In this document: positions 7,997 to 14,704 of the stretch, one piece after another
Position numbering within the stretch: position 1 is the first letter of the stretch
How the letters are laid out: each line of letters opens with the position of its first letter
Assembly (NCBI GenBank): GCA_036568605.1
Contig: DATCSE010000409.1
Coordinates: forward strand, 1-20,287
Direction: 5' to 3'
DNA from: DATCSE01 sp036568605
GTDB lineage: Bacteria > Pseudomonadota > Gammaproteobacteria > Burkholderiales > Burkholderiaceae_C
DNA: 20,287 nt
Notes under the pieces: generated by a model
Databases searched by the model: none
What the model was told of the DNA's origin: nothing
What the model saw: only the letters and a program-made list of their open reading frames with translations
Program-made: the position numbers and the translations under genes

Positions 7997-9159
7997 TGCC
8001 AGCCCCCGAACCGCAACCACTCGGCTTCGACGCGGTCGGAGCTGCCGCGCACGACCTGATAGGCCCGATGCTGGGCGCTCGTGGCGCAGGCGTGGTTCGG
8101 CAGGATCCGCACGCGGTCGCCGATGGCGAGGTCCGGCAGCGCGCCGCTGCAGCCTGGCCGCACCGTGATGATCCCGTGCTCCTGGTTGGCGTCGGCAACG
8201 ATCAGGTCGGGATAGGGAATGCCGGCGGTGTTGCACACCAGCCCATAGCCTTGATCGACGGACTGCCTGCGGGTGCCCCGGTCCTGCGAGAGCGCCATCC
8301 AGCCGGCGTCGACCAGGATCCATCCCTTGTCGCGCTGGTGTCCGATCACCGTCGCGAGAACCGAGACGGCGATATCGTCGAGCCGGCACACACCGATCCC
8401 GGCCATCACGAGATCGAAGAACATGAACACGCCGGCCCGGACTTCGGTGACGCCGCTCAAGTCGGCGGCGTTGTGCGCGGTGGGCGTGGAGCCCACGCTG
8501 ACCACGGGGCAGGGCAGTCCTGCCTGGCGCAGCACGGCGGCGGCATCGACCACGCTGCGGCGCTCGACCTCGGCACATTGACGCAAGGCCTCGGTCCCCC
8601 GGGCCGCATAACTGGCGCCCGCGTGCGTGATCACGCCGCGCAGTTCCGCTCCGTCTTCGAGGGCGTGGCCGATGTCGAGCAGACGCTGCCGGTCCGTGGG
8701 CAGTACCCCTGAGCGGTGACCATCGCAGTCGATCTCGACGAGGGCCGGAACGCGCAGACCCGCCTGGCGCGAGGCCTGGGCAACGGCTTGCGCCTGCTCC
8801 ACGCTGTCCAGCACCACGGTCACATCGGCGCCTGCGGCGCGCAGCGCGAGGACCCGCGGGAGCTTCGATGGCGCAATGCCGACGGCGTACAGGATGTCGC
8901 GCACCCCGGCCGCCGCGAACTGCTCGGCTTCGAGCAGCGTGGAAACGGTGGCCGGACCCGACGGCGAGGTCATGGCGCGGCGCGCGACATCCACGGACTT
9001 GCACGTCTTGAGATGGGGGCGAAACGTGACGCCCAGGCCGTCGAGCCGGCCTCTCAGGCGCGCGATGTTCTTCTCCATCCGTTCGGCATCGAGCACGAGG
9101 CAAGGTGTCGCCAGGTCCTCCAGTGTCGTTGCGATCTGTTCGGCTTGCGCCTGCTTCAT
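7993..9159 (-). CDS. PLP enzyme of the DSD1 / D-threonine aldolase family (alanine-racemase N-terminal fold)
   Basis: A 388-residue fold-type III PLP enzyme acting on a beta-hydroxy D-amino acid (D-serine dehydratase, D-threonine aldolase or hydroxyaspartate aldolase type). RPHLKTCK (47-54) contains the expected Schiff-base Lys51. SVGSTPTAHN (221-230) matches the phosphate-binding loop. LPNHACAT (353-360) carries the metal pair His356/Cys358. In the family, a His/Cys pair is known from zinc-dependent eukaryotic D-serine dehydratase, while characterised D-threonine aldolases use His/Asp; this tilts towards a dehydratase-like enzyme but does not prove it. The start is set at 9159 because GGGAG lies 8 bases upstream; the alternative ATG at 9165 would be only 2 bases from it. 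It leads a three-gene minus-strand operon, overlaps ridA by ATGA and is divergent from a LysR gene. Confidence 0.9.
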   Translation of the reverse strand: MKQAQAEQIATTLEDLATPCLVLDAERMEKNIARLRGRLDGLGVTFRPHLKTCKSVDVARRAMTSPSGPATVSTLLEAEQFAAAGVRDILYAVGIAPSKLPRVLALRAAGADVTVVLDSVEQAQAVAQASRQAGLRVPALVEIDCDGHRSGVLPTDRQRLLDIGHALEDGAELRGVITHAGASYAARGTEALRQCAEVERRSVVDAAAVLRQAGLPCPVVSVGSTPTAHNAADLSGVTEVRAGVFMFFDLVMAGIGVCRLDDIAVSVLATVIGHQRDKGWILVDAGWMALSQDRGTRRQSVDQGYGLVCNTAGIPYPDLIVADANQEHGIITVRPGCSGALPDLAIGDRVRILPNHACATSAQHRAYQVVRGSSDRVEAEWLRFGGWQ

Positions 9160-9165
9160 GGCCAT

Positions 9166-9251
9166 GGCTCCCGTGAGATGGCCAGATGCTGCGCGAGATC
9201 GTTCGAAACTACAATTTAACGAACCTGCATGGCGAGTTAAGGTCTGGCTGA
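9166..9251. promoter_or_regulatory. Divergent promoter/operator region between PLP-enzyme operon and LysR gene
   Basis: This short AT-rich spacer separates the minus-strand catabolic operon from the LysR gene. It holds two overlapping inverted repeats: GTTCG (9201-9205) with CGAAC (9220-9224), 14 bases apart, and TTAAC (9216-9220) with GTTAA (9236-9240), 15 bases apart. Such spaced dyads are typical LysR-type binding sites. On the minus strand a weak promoter candidate pairs TTAACT (9240-9235) with TAAATT (9218-9213), spacing 16, four of six consensus matches each. If real, the regulator would bind over the promoter of the operon and of its own gene. The dyads are seen directly; their function is inferred. 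Confidence 0.55.
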
Positions 9252-10169
9252 ATGCTGAGCTCCGACGATCTGCGCTTCTTCAGCGTGCTGGCCCAGTCGG
9301 CTTCGCTTGCCGAAGCGGCCCGGAAAATGGATGTCACGCCGCCGGCCGTCACGCAGCGCCTGCAGGCGCTCGAGGCACGCATCGGCATCCGGCTGATCGA
9401 CCGTTCGGGCCGCAGGATGGTCCTCACCGATGAAGGCGATCTGGTCGCGTCGCACGGCACGATCGTGGCAGAGGCGATCGAGGCGCTGTCCGAGGCCTTG
9501 GCCAATCGGAAGAAGGCCGTCAGCGGGCATCTGCGCATTGCCGCCCCGCATGGGTTCGGCCGGGTGCATGTCGCGCCGGTTGCCGATGCGTTTGCAAAGG
9601 CGCACCCCGGGGTGACGGTCACGCTCGAGCTTTCGGACCATCCCGGCGCGCAGCTGGTCGAGAGCAGCGACGTCATCGTCCACATCGGACCGCCCGGTGC
9701 ACAGAACCAGATCGTCACCACCTTGGCACCGAACCGGCGCATCCTCTGCGCCAGCCCCGACTATCTCGCCGATGCAGCAACCGTTCAATCGCCATCGGAC
9801 TTGACGCGGCATCGATGCCTCGTCGTCAGGGAGAACGACGAGGACGTCACGCTGTGGCGCTTCCTGCATGCCACGCGCGAGCCGGAGACCGTTCGCATCC
9901 GTCCCACGATGTGCAGCAACGATGGGGCGGTGGTGCGCGATTGGGCGCTCGCGGGGCAAGGTATCGCGATCCGGTCGGAGTGGAACGTGGCGGCCGACCT
10001 CGCAGCCGGTCGACTCAAGCGGGTGCTTCCGAGCTGGGAGCTTCCCCCGGCCGACGTTGTCGCGATGCTGGGCACGCGCTTCGGACGAAGCGCGCGCACA
10101 ACGGCCTTTCTGGCCCTGCTGCGCCAATCCCTTTCGCCGGCACCTTGGAGGCGAAAGAGAGTTCGGTGA
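9252..10169 (+). CDS. LysR-family transcriptional regulator
   Basis: A 305-residue DNA-binding regulator of normal LysR length. Residues 5-63 form the winged helix-turn-helix: DLRFFSVLAQSASLAEAARK, then MDVTPPAVTQRLQALEARIG (recognition helix), then the wing RLIDRSGRRMVLTDEG. The remainder is the periplasmic-binding-protein-like effector domain, starting at GHLRIAAPHGFGR and including the LTRHRCLVVRE segment common in this group. The ATG at 9252 has AAGG 9 bases upstream. It is transcribed away from the PLP/RidA/FAD operon over an 86-92 bp spacer with two dyads, the classic arrangement for a LysR regulator controlling the divergent operon. The inducer is probably a pathway substrate or intermediate (inference). 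The C-terminal tail (PWRRKRVR) is strongly basic. Confidence 0.93.
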   Translation: MLSSDDLRFFSVLAQSASLAEAARKMDVTPPAVTQRLQALEARIGIRLIDRSGRRMVLTDEGDLVASHGTIVAEAIEALSEALANRKKAVSGHLRIAAPHGFGRVHVAPVADAFAKAHPGVTVTLELSDHPGAQLVESSDVIVHIGPPGAQNQIVTTLAPNRRILCASPDYLADAATVQSPSDLTRHRCLVVRENDEDVTLWRFLHATREPETVRIRPTMCSNDGAVVRDWALAGQGIAIRSEWNVAADLAAGRLKRVLPSWELPPADVVAMLGTRFGRSARTTAFLALLRQSLSPAPWRRKRVR

Positions 10170-10259
10170 GGCCGAGGCTGCGAACGGCATAATAGTTTGA
10201 CTCGCGAACAAAATACCCCATCGACCAGGGGCGCTCGGCACGCCGGCGTCCAACGCTCC

Positions 10260-11198
10260 ATGTCCATGCCCTTGATTCGCCTCCCGGAACCCGCCCGGCT
10301 CCGCAGCCCCGCGTCATCGCAGACCCCGCTGCGATGGCTCCGGCGAGCGGCGTGCACCGTGGCGTTCTTCGGCGTCATCGCGGGCTGCGGCAGCGGCGGG
10401 AGCGGTGCGACGTCGACATCCAGCGCGCCTGCCATGCCGCCGGCGCCCACCGCGCCCACGTCCAGCACGCAAGCCAGCGCGGGCTGCGGAAGTGCGGCCA
10501 AGTTCGCCACCGGCTGGCAGTCCCTCACGTCGGATGGCGTGCAGCGCACCTACTGGGTGGAGATGCCCGCCAACTACGACCCGAACAAGACCTACCCTGT
10601 CGTCATCGGGCTGCATTGGCGCGGTGGCAGTGCCGACGAGGTCCACGGCTGGACCGGCTTCTTCGGCTTGAAGAACGAATACGGCAACAACGCCATCTTC
10701 GTCGCGCCGCAGGGCCTGGATGCCGGCTGGGCCAACCCCGGTGACCGCGACATCCGCTTCATGCGTTCGATGATCAGCCAGGTGCAGCATGGCGCTTGCA
10801 CCGATATCCAGCGAGTGTTCGCCACCGGCTTCAGCTTCGGCGGCATGATGTCCAACGCCATCGGCTGCCAGATGGGCGACGTGGTGCGCGCCATCGCGCC
10901 CATGGCGGGCTCGCTGTGGAGCGGGTGCGCGCCATCCGTGCACCGCGTCGCGGCCTTGTTCATCCACGCCCAAAACGACAACACCGTTCCTTACGCGGCC
11001 GGTGAGGAGGCGCGCAACACCTTCACCGCACGCAATGCCTGCAGCGCCGACACGGTGCCGCTCGGCAGCAATGGATGCGTCGAGTACCAGGGCTGCAGCG
11101 CCGGCAAACCCGTCGTCTGGTGCGGAACCCCGACCGGGGGCCACTGGTATCCCGGTTTCTCGGCGAAGGAAACGAAGACCTTCTTTGACCGCTTCTGA
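10260..11198 (+). CDS. Exported lipoprotein esterase, PHB depolymerase/LpqC-like alpha/beta hydrolase
   Basis: A 312-residue predicted lipoprotein hydrolase. A basic N-terminus (RWLRRA) is followed by a hydrophobic segment and the lipobox IAGC (Cys43), so it is likely anchored to a membrane facing the periplasm or outside. Residues 44-75 form a Gly/Ser/Thr/Ala/Pro-rich linker. The catalytic triad reads as Ser192 in GFSFGG, Asp240 in HAQNDNTVP and His295 in TGGHWYPG. This fits the polyhydroxybutyrate-depolymerase/feruloyl-esterase-like group (LpqC, COG3509). Eight Cys residues follow the lipobox Cys (76, 180, 203, 223, 261, 273, 279, 288), suggesting disulfides in an exported protein. The start is uncertain: ATG 10260 is chosen; ATG 10266 or an upstream TTG at 10197 are possible, and no clear Shine-Dalgarno sequence is seen. 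It is 90 bp after the LysR gene and its relation to the pathway is unclear. The ester substrate is unknown. Confidence 0.85.
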   Translation: MSMPLIRLPEPARLRSPASSQTPLRWLRRAACTVAFFGVIAGCGSGGSGATSTSSAPAMPPAPTAPTSSTQASAGCGSAAKFATGWQSLTSDGVQRTYWVEMPANYDPNKTYPVVIGLHWRGGSADEVHGWTGFFGLKNEYGNNAIFVAPQGLDAGWANPGDRDIRFMRSMISQVQHGACTDIQRVFATGFSFGGMMSNAIGCQMGDVVRAIAPMAGSLWSGCAPSVHRVAALFIHAQNDNTVPYAAGEEARNTFTARNACSADTVPLGSNGCVEYQGCSAGKPVVWCGTPTGGHWYPGFSAKETKTFFDRF

Positions 11199-11217
11199 GG
11201 TGCAGATCCGGAAAGGT

Positions 11218-11229
11218 GCTGTCGACAGC
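11218..11229. repeat. 12-bp perfect palindrome between convergent genes
   Basis: GCTGTCGACAGC is a perfect 12-bp palindrome lying in the 35-bp gap between the esterase stop and the MATE stop. It might act as a weak bidirectional terminator or be chance. There is no T-tract on either side, so an intrinsic terminator is not supported. Its right half CGACAGCGC also occurs in the direct repeat at 13663. Confidence 0.3.
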
Positions 11230-11233
11230 GCGT

Positions 11234-12616
11234 CTATGCAGCGGCTGATGCCGAGGCCCTTCGCATTCTCGATCGACGGCGTACGGCCCGTGCGTGCGGT
11301 ACCCAGGCATGGCGACGCCAACGCGCCCACATCGCCAGGCCGCGAATCCATTCATCGGCAGCGTAGGCGATCCACACGCCGACCAGCCCCCAGCCCATGT
11401 GCACGCCCAGCCACCAGCTGCCGCCCGCCAGCACGACGACCATCGACGTGATGCCGGCCAGCACCGGGAAGCGCGCGTCTCCGGCAGCGCGCAGCGCGTT
11501 GATGACCACGAGGTTGAACGTGCGGCCCGGCTCGAGCAGCACGGTCCACCACAGCAGCATGCTGCCCAGCGACACGATCGACGGTTCGGCGGTGAACAGC
11601 TGCAGCAGCCGCGGCCCGAACAGCGCCGCCAGTGCCGTCACGGCCACGCTGACGGTCAGCCCGCGGGCGAGTGTGCGCTGCACCAAGGCGTGCGCCTCTC
11701 GCGGCCGACCGGCGCCGATCAGTTGGCCCACCACGATCTCCACCGAGAGCCCGGCGGTCAAGCCGAACATCAAGGCGGCCAGGCCGATCTGCGTGACGTA
11801 GGCATGGGTGGCGAGCTCCATGGCGCCCAACCGTGCGACCGCGGCCATCGAGATCGTGAAGCCCACGCGGTACGCGATGTTCTCGGCAGCGCCCGGCAGG
11901 CCGATGTGCAGCATCGCGGCCAATTCGGCGCTCGGCACGCGCCACCAGTCGTGCAGCCGAGGATGGATGGCCAGCCGCGTGCGCCATAGCCACTGATGCA
12001 ATGCCAGCGCGACGCAGCGGCTTGCCAGCAGGGCGAGCGCGTAGCCCGGCAGGCCCAGCAGCGGCATCAAGGGAAGCGCCAGGGCCAGGTGGCATGCCTG
12101 GCTGACGGTCATCACGGCGAGCGTGTCGCGCGTGCGCAGGTGCGAGCGCATCACGCTGGCCATCGATGCATTCCAGGCATCCAGCACCATCGCCGGTGCC
12201 AGCGCGGCCAGGAAGGGCCACGCCAGAGGCAGCACATGAGAGGGCGCGTTCATCGCCTTCAGCAAGGGCAGTGCGCCGACCGCGGCACACAGGGCCGCGG
12301 CGCCGCCCAGCCAGGTGCTGGCCCCGAGCGACGCGCGGGCGAGCGCGTCAGCCGCGCCCCGGCTGCCCGCGCCGAGGCGCTGCGCCACCACGACGCCGAT
12401 GCCGGCGCCAACGATGCGAAACAGCACGAACAGCGAGGCCGACACGTTGTTGGCCAGCGAGAACGCGCCGGCAGCCGCATCCGACATGCGCGCGGCCAGC
12501 ACCGTGCCGAGCACACCCGCCGCGACACCCAGCGTCAGCTCGACGAACAGCGGCCAAGACAGGCGCCAGAGGGGCGGCGTTGGAGGGGGCGCGGGAAAGG
12601 CCGTGATTGGATTCAT
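11234..12616 (-). CDS. MATE-family multidrug/toxin efflux transporter
   Basis: A 460-residue polytopic inner-membrane protein with about 12 hydrophobic segments, the usual MATE size. The family pattern is visible in the N-terminal half (WRLSWPLFVELTLGVAAGVL, then FRIVGAGIGVVVAQRLGAGS) and is repeated in the second half (GLPGAAENIAYRVGFTIS, then GLSVEIVVGQLIGAGRPREA), reflecting the two six-helix bundles. MATE proteins export cationic drugs or metabolites in exchange for H+ or Na+; substrate and coupling ion are not readable here. The start at 12616 (MNPITAF) is preferred because it sits just before helix 1; an open frame continues upstream to 12721 with a basic, non-family extension. No good ribosome-binding site is visible. 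It is convergent with the esterase and divergent from the phytochelatin-synthase-like gene. The C-terminus is Arg-rich (HARAVRRRSRMRR). Confidence 0.9.
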   Translation of the reverse strand: MNPITAFPAPPPTPPLWRLSWPLFVELTLGVAAGVLGTVLAARMSDAAAGAFSLANNVSASLFVLFRIVGAGIGVVVAQRLGAGSRGAADALARASLGASTWLGGAAALCAAVGALPLLKAMNAPSHVLPLAWPFLAALAPAMVLDAWNASMASVMRSHLRTRDTLAVMTVSQACHLALALPLMPLLGLPGYALALLASRCVALALHQWLWRTRLAIHPRLHDWWRVPSAELAAMLHIGLPGAAENIAYRVGFTISMAAVARLGAMELATHAYVTQIGLAALMFGLTAGLSVEIVVGQLIGAGRPREAHALVQRTLARGLTVSVAVTALAALFGPRLLQLFTAEPSIVSLGSMLLWWTVLLEPGRTFNLVVINALRAAGDARFPVLAGITSMVVVLAGGSWWLGVHMGWGLVGVWIAYAADEWIRGLAMWARWRRHAWVPHARAVRRRSRMRRASASAAA

Positions 12617-12795
12617 CCGGACGGAACGAAAGGATCGCCACGATCCCTTTCTCGGGAGATGCTCCCATGTTAGTTGCTTCGCCGCTCGAACAAAATGGGG
12701 ACGCGGACGCCTCATCCTCATCCTTTTGCCGCCGAGGCGGCAACGTGTGAACAGGCGAGCACAATGCTTCCAAGAGCCGGCGACTGGAGGCCCGC
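12617..12795. promoter_or_regulatory. Divergent intergenic region with an 18-bp operator-like inverted repeat and a leader hairpin
   Basis: This spacer lies between the starts of the MATE and phytochelatin-synthase-like genes. It contains a perfect inverted repeat, TTGCCGCC-GA-GGCGGCAA (12726-12743), about 53 bp before the plus-strand start codon. No T-run follows it on either strand, so it fits a protein-binding site better than a terminator. A second, imperfect hairpin, AAAGGATCG / CGATCCCTTT (12629-12650, loop of 3 bases, one bulge), lies within the MATE leader only about 11 bases upstream of its ATG and could affect translation. No convincing -35/-10 pair was found for either gene. Confidence 0.45.
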
Positions 12796-13632
12796 ATGCT
12801 GATGACCGTATCGATCAGGAAGGCCTCCTTCGCTGCGCTGCTCGTCGCGGCCGCGCTGCTGCCGGCCTGCACCACCTACGACGCCGGCACACGAACGTCC
12901 GCGGACGCGACGCTGAGCCCTGCGCCAGCGCTCGTTCCGTTCGCCTCGGACGAGGGTATGGCACGCCTGGCCCGCGCGGGCGCGAAGGCAGATTTCGCAC
13001 GCCTGGCGAACCAATTCGAGGCCCAGTACAACGGCGCCTTTTGCGGTCCCACGTCAGCCGCGATCGTGCTCAACGCGGTGCAGAGCCGCAGCACCGAGCT
13101 GCCGCGCGATCACGCGCGCTTGCGTCAGGAGGACCTGCGATTCTTGACCGCAGGCGCCGACCCGATCGTTCCGCGCCACACGCAGGACAGCGTCATCGAG
13201 AAGGGCCGCAAGACGCGCGCACAGGTACTCGGCGAGCCGATCACCATCGGCGGCAAGACGACACGAGATTTCGGCTACCAGCTGCGCCAGTTCGACGAGA
13301 TGCTGCGCAGCAACGGGCTGATCACGCGCCTGGTCATCGTCAACGATGCGATTTCCGAACAGGCCATCCGCACTGACCTGGTGGACAACCTCGCTCGCGC
13401 CGGTGACTACGTCATCGTGAACTATCGGCGCGAGGCCGCGGGGCAGAAAGGTGGCGGCCACATCTCGCCGCTGGGTGCCTACGACGCAGCGTCCGACTCT
13501 TTCCTCGTGCTTGACGTGAATCCGGCGGCCGCGGGCTGGGTCTGGATGAGTGCCACCACGCTCATTGGCGCCATGCGCACCTTCGATACGGTCGAGAATC
13601 GCGGCTACGTGCTGGTCCGTGCCGCACCCTGA
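12796..13632 (+). CDS. Phytochelatin-synthase-domain lipoprotein
   Basis: A 278-residue protein with a signal peptide ending in the lipobox LPAC (Cys25), so probably a lipid-anchored periplasmic protein. The papain-like phytochelatin-synthase core follows. The nucleophile Cys83 is in NGAFCGPTSAAIVLNA, His222 in GGGHISPLGAYD and Asp240 in FLVLDVNP. The His-to-Asp spacing of 18 is the same as I recall for the Nostoc and Arabidopsis enzymes. Prokaryotic single-domain members mainly cleave Gly from glutathione (gamma-Glu-Cys formation), with weak or no phytochelatin polymerisation. Length and core match the bacterial group; there is no plant-type C-terminal Cys-rich domain. GGAGG lies 5 bases before the ATG at 12796, which supports this start. 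A glutathione/thiol or metal-stress role is plausible, and the divergent MATE exporter may or may not be related. The family call is strong. Confidence 0.9.
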   Translation: MLMTVSIRKASFAALLVAAALLPACTTYDAGTRTSADATLSPAPALVPFASDEGMARLARAGAKADFARLANQFEAQYNGAFCGPTSAAIVLNAVQSRSTELPRDHARLRQEDLRFLTAGADPIVPRHTQDSVIEKGRKTRAQVLGEPITIGGKTTRDFGYQLRQFDEMLRSNGLITRLVIVNDAISEQAIRTDLVDNLARAGDYVIVNYRREAAGQKGGGHISPLGAYDAASDSFLVLDVNPAAAGWVWMSATTLIGAMRTFDTVENRGYVLVRAAP

Positions 13633-13638
13633 ACCGCT

Positions 13639-13657
13639 CGATCGGGTGCACCGATCG
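13639..13657 (+). repeat. Hairpin just after the phytochelatin-synthase-like gene
   Basis: CGATCGG and CCGATCG form a perfect 7-bp stem around the 5-base loop GTGCA, starting 6 bases after the stop codon. No T-tract follows, so a classical intrinsic terminator is not supported. It could protect the mRNA 3' end. It is followed 5 bases later by copy 1 of the direct repeat. Confidence 0.5.
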
Positions 13658-13662
13658 ACGCT

Positions 13663-13697
13663 GACCTGACGACAGCGCCACCAGATCGTTCCAAGAC
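13663..13697 (+). repeat. Direct repeat copy 1 (35 bp)
   Basis: This copy aligns with 15632-15667 in the same orientation at 32 of 36 columns (three mismatches, one gap). It shares the exact cores CGACAGCG and GATCGTTCCAAGAC. It lies in the 195-bp convergent gap between the phytochelatin-synthase-like gene and the SDR gene. No gene was recognised in the remaining bases 13698-13827. Confidence 0.7.
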
Positions 13698-13827
13698 AGT
13701 TCTCAGACGTTCAGCCGCCGCGCGCCCCGCGAGCCCCGTCGGCTCGGATACCGCCACGAGCCGACTTCCGCTGAAGGACCGCTGTCCAGGTGTGGGCTCG
13801 GTCGTGGCGACACGGGCAACGCGGCCC

Positions 13828-14583
13828 TCAGCGCGCCACGTAGCCGCCGTCGACCAGCAGCCCGGTGCCGGTGATGAAGCTGGCACGGGGCGAAGCCAGG
13901 AACAGCACGGCCTCGGTCACTTCGTCGGCCGAGCCGGAGCGACCGGCCGGCGTCTGCTGCGTGAAGCCGGCGCGGGTCTGTGCATCGTCGCCCCATATGC
14001 GGTCCTGCATCGGCGTGTCGATCAGGCCCGGGTTGACGGCGTTGACGCGGATGCCGCGCTGCACATACTCGAGCGCCGCGGTGCGCGTCAGGCCCATCAC
14101 CGCATGCTTGCTCGCGATGTACAGCGCCAGGTTCGGGAAGCCGATCTCGCTGCCCATCGACGCGTTGTTGACGATCGCACCGCCGCCCGTTTGCAGCATT
14201 GCGCGGATCTCGTGCTTCATCGCCCAGAACACGCCGCGCACATTGGTGTCCATCACCAGATCGTAGTTGTCGTTGTCCTGCTCGGCCAACTCGGCGCTGC
14301 GGCCTTCGGTGCCCGCGTTGTTGTAGGCCACGTCGAGCCGGCCGTGGCGCGAGAGTGCCAGCTGCACCAGCGCCTCCACGTCGGCCTCGCGCGTCACGTC
14401 GGTACGGGTGAACACGGCGTTGCCGCCCTGCGTGCGAATCTCCTCCACCAAGGCTTCGCCCTCGGCCTCGCGGCGCGCGCCCAGTACCAACTTCGCGCCC
14501 TGGCGCGCGAATGCCTTTGCGGCCGAACGACCCATGCCCGAGCTGGCACCGGTGATCAGCACGACCTTGTCCTTGAACTCCAT
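13828..14583 (-). CDS. SDR-family NAD(P)-dependent oxidoreductase
   Basis: A 251-residue classical short-chain dehydrogenase/reductase with a single Rossmann domain. The cofactor motif TGASSGMG is at residues 11-18, and GARR (35-38) after beta-2 has Arg residues that favour NADP(H). NNAG is at 88-91, the catalytic Ser at 142 (NNASMGS), and Tyr155/Lys159 in YIASK. NPGLIDTPM (184-192) follows, and the C-terminal ITGTGLLVDGGY is typical of the FabG-like group. It acts on an alcohol, ketone or keto-ester not identifiable from sequence. AGGAG (14595-14591) lies 7 bases before the ATG. It is divergent from a LysR gene 121 bp away, so probably that regulator's target (inference). The gene pair lies between the two copies of the 36-bp repeat. 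Confidence 0.93.
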   Translation of the reverse strand: MEFKDKVVLITGASSGMGRSAAKAFARQGAKLVLGARREAEGEALVEEIRTQGGNAVFTRTDVTREADVEALVQLALSRHGRLDVAYNNAGTEGRSAELAEQDNDNYDLVMDTNVRGVFWAMKHEIRAMLQTGGGAIVNNASMGSEIGFPNLALYIASKHAVMGLTRTAALEYVQRGIRVNAVNPGLIDTPMQDRIWGDDAQTRAGFTQQTPAGRSGSADEVTEAVLFLASPRASFITGTGLLVDGGYVAR

Positions 14584-14704
14584 GAACTTGCTCCTGTGAG
14601 CGCCGGCGACGTGCCAGCGATGGAAGGCAGTATGGAAACTGGCTTTGGTCCTGTGAATGAATACATTGGGAGATCAGAATTCCCGAAGAGGGAATAATCG
14701 AACG
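14584..14704. promoter_or_regulatory. SDR/LysR divergent promoter region
   Basis: For the SDR gene (minus strand) a plausible sigma-70-like promoter pairs TTCACA (14657-14652; five of six matches) with CATACT (14634-14629; four of six), spacing 17, giving a start point about 40 bases before the ATG. An inverted repeat AATG-AATA-CATT (14656-14667) touches the -35 box. Another, GGGA-N9-TCCC (14668-14684), lies next to it on the LysR side. These dyads are good candidates for the LysR binding site. For the LysR gene, GAGGG lies about 11-12 bases before its ATG. Function is inferred. Confidence 0.5.

Noticed and set aside
10188..10193. CATAAT as a -10 box for the esterase gene
   Set aside because: No acceptable -35 hexamer lies 15-19 bases upstream.
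12617..12721. 35-residue N-terminal extension of the MATE protein
   Set aside because: Basic and unlike the family; it would run through the hairpin region and lacks a spaced ribosome-binding site. The possibility is recorded in the gene entry.
12760..12765. CACAAT as a -10 box for the phytochelatin-synthase-like gene
   Set aside because: The only TTG-type -35 (12726-12731) would be 28 bases away, too far for a sigma-70 promoter.
13698..13827. Possible decayed gene between repeat copy 1 and the SDR gene
   Set aside because: No translated frame resembles a known domain, and the open frames there are short and Arg/Ala-rich.
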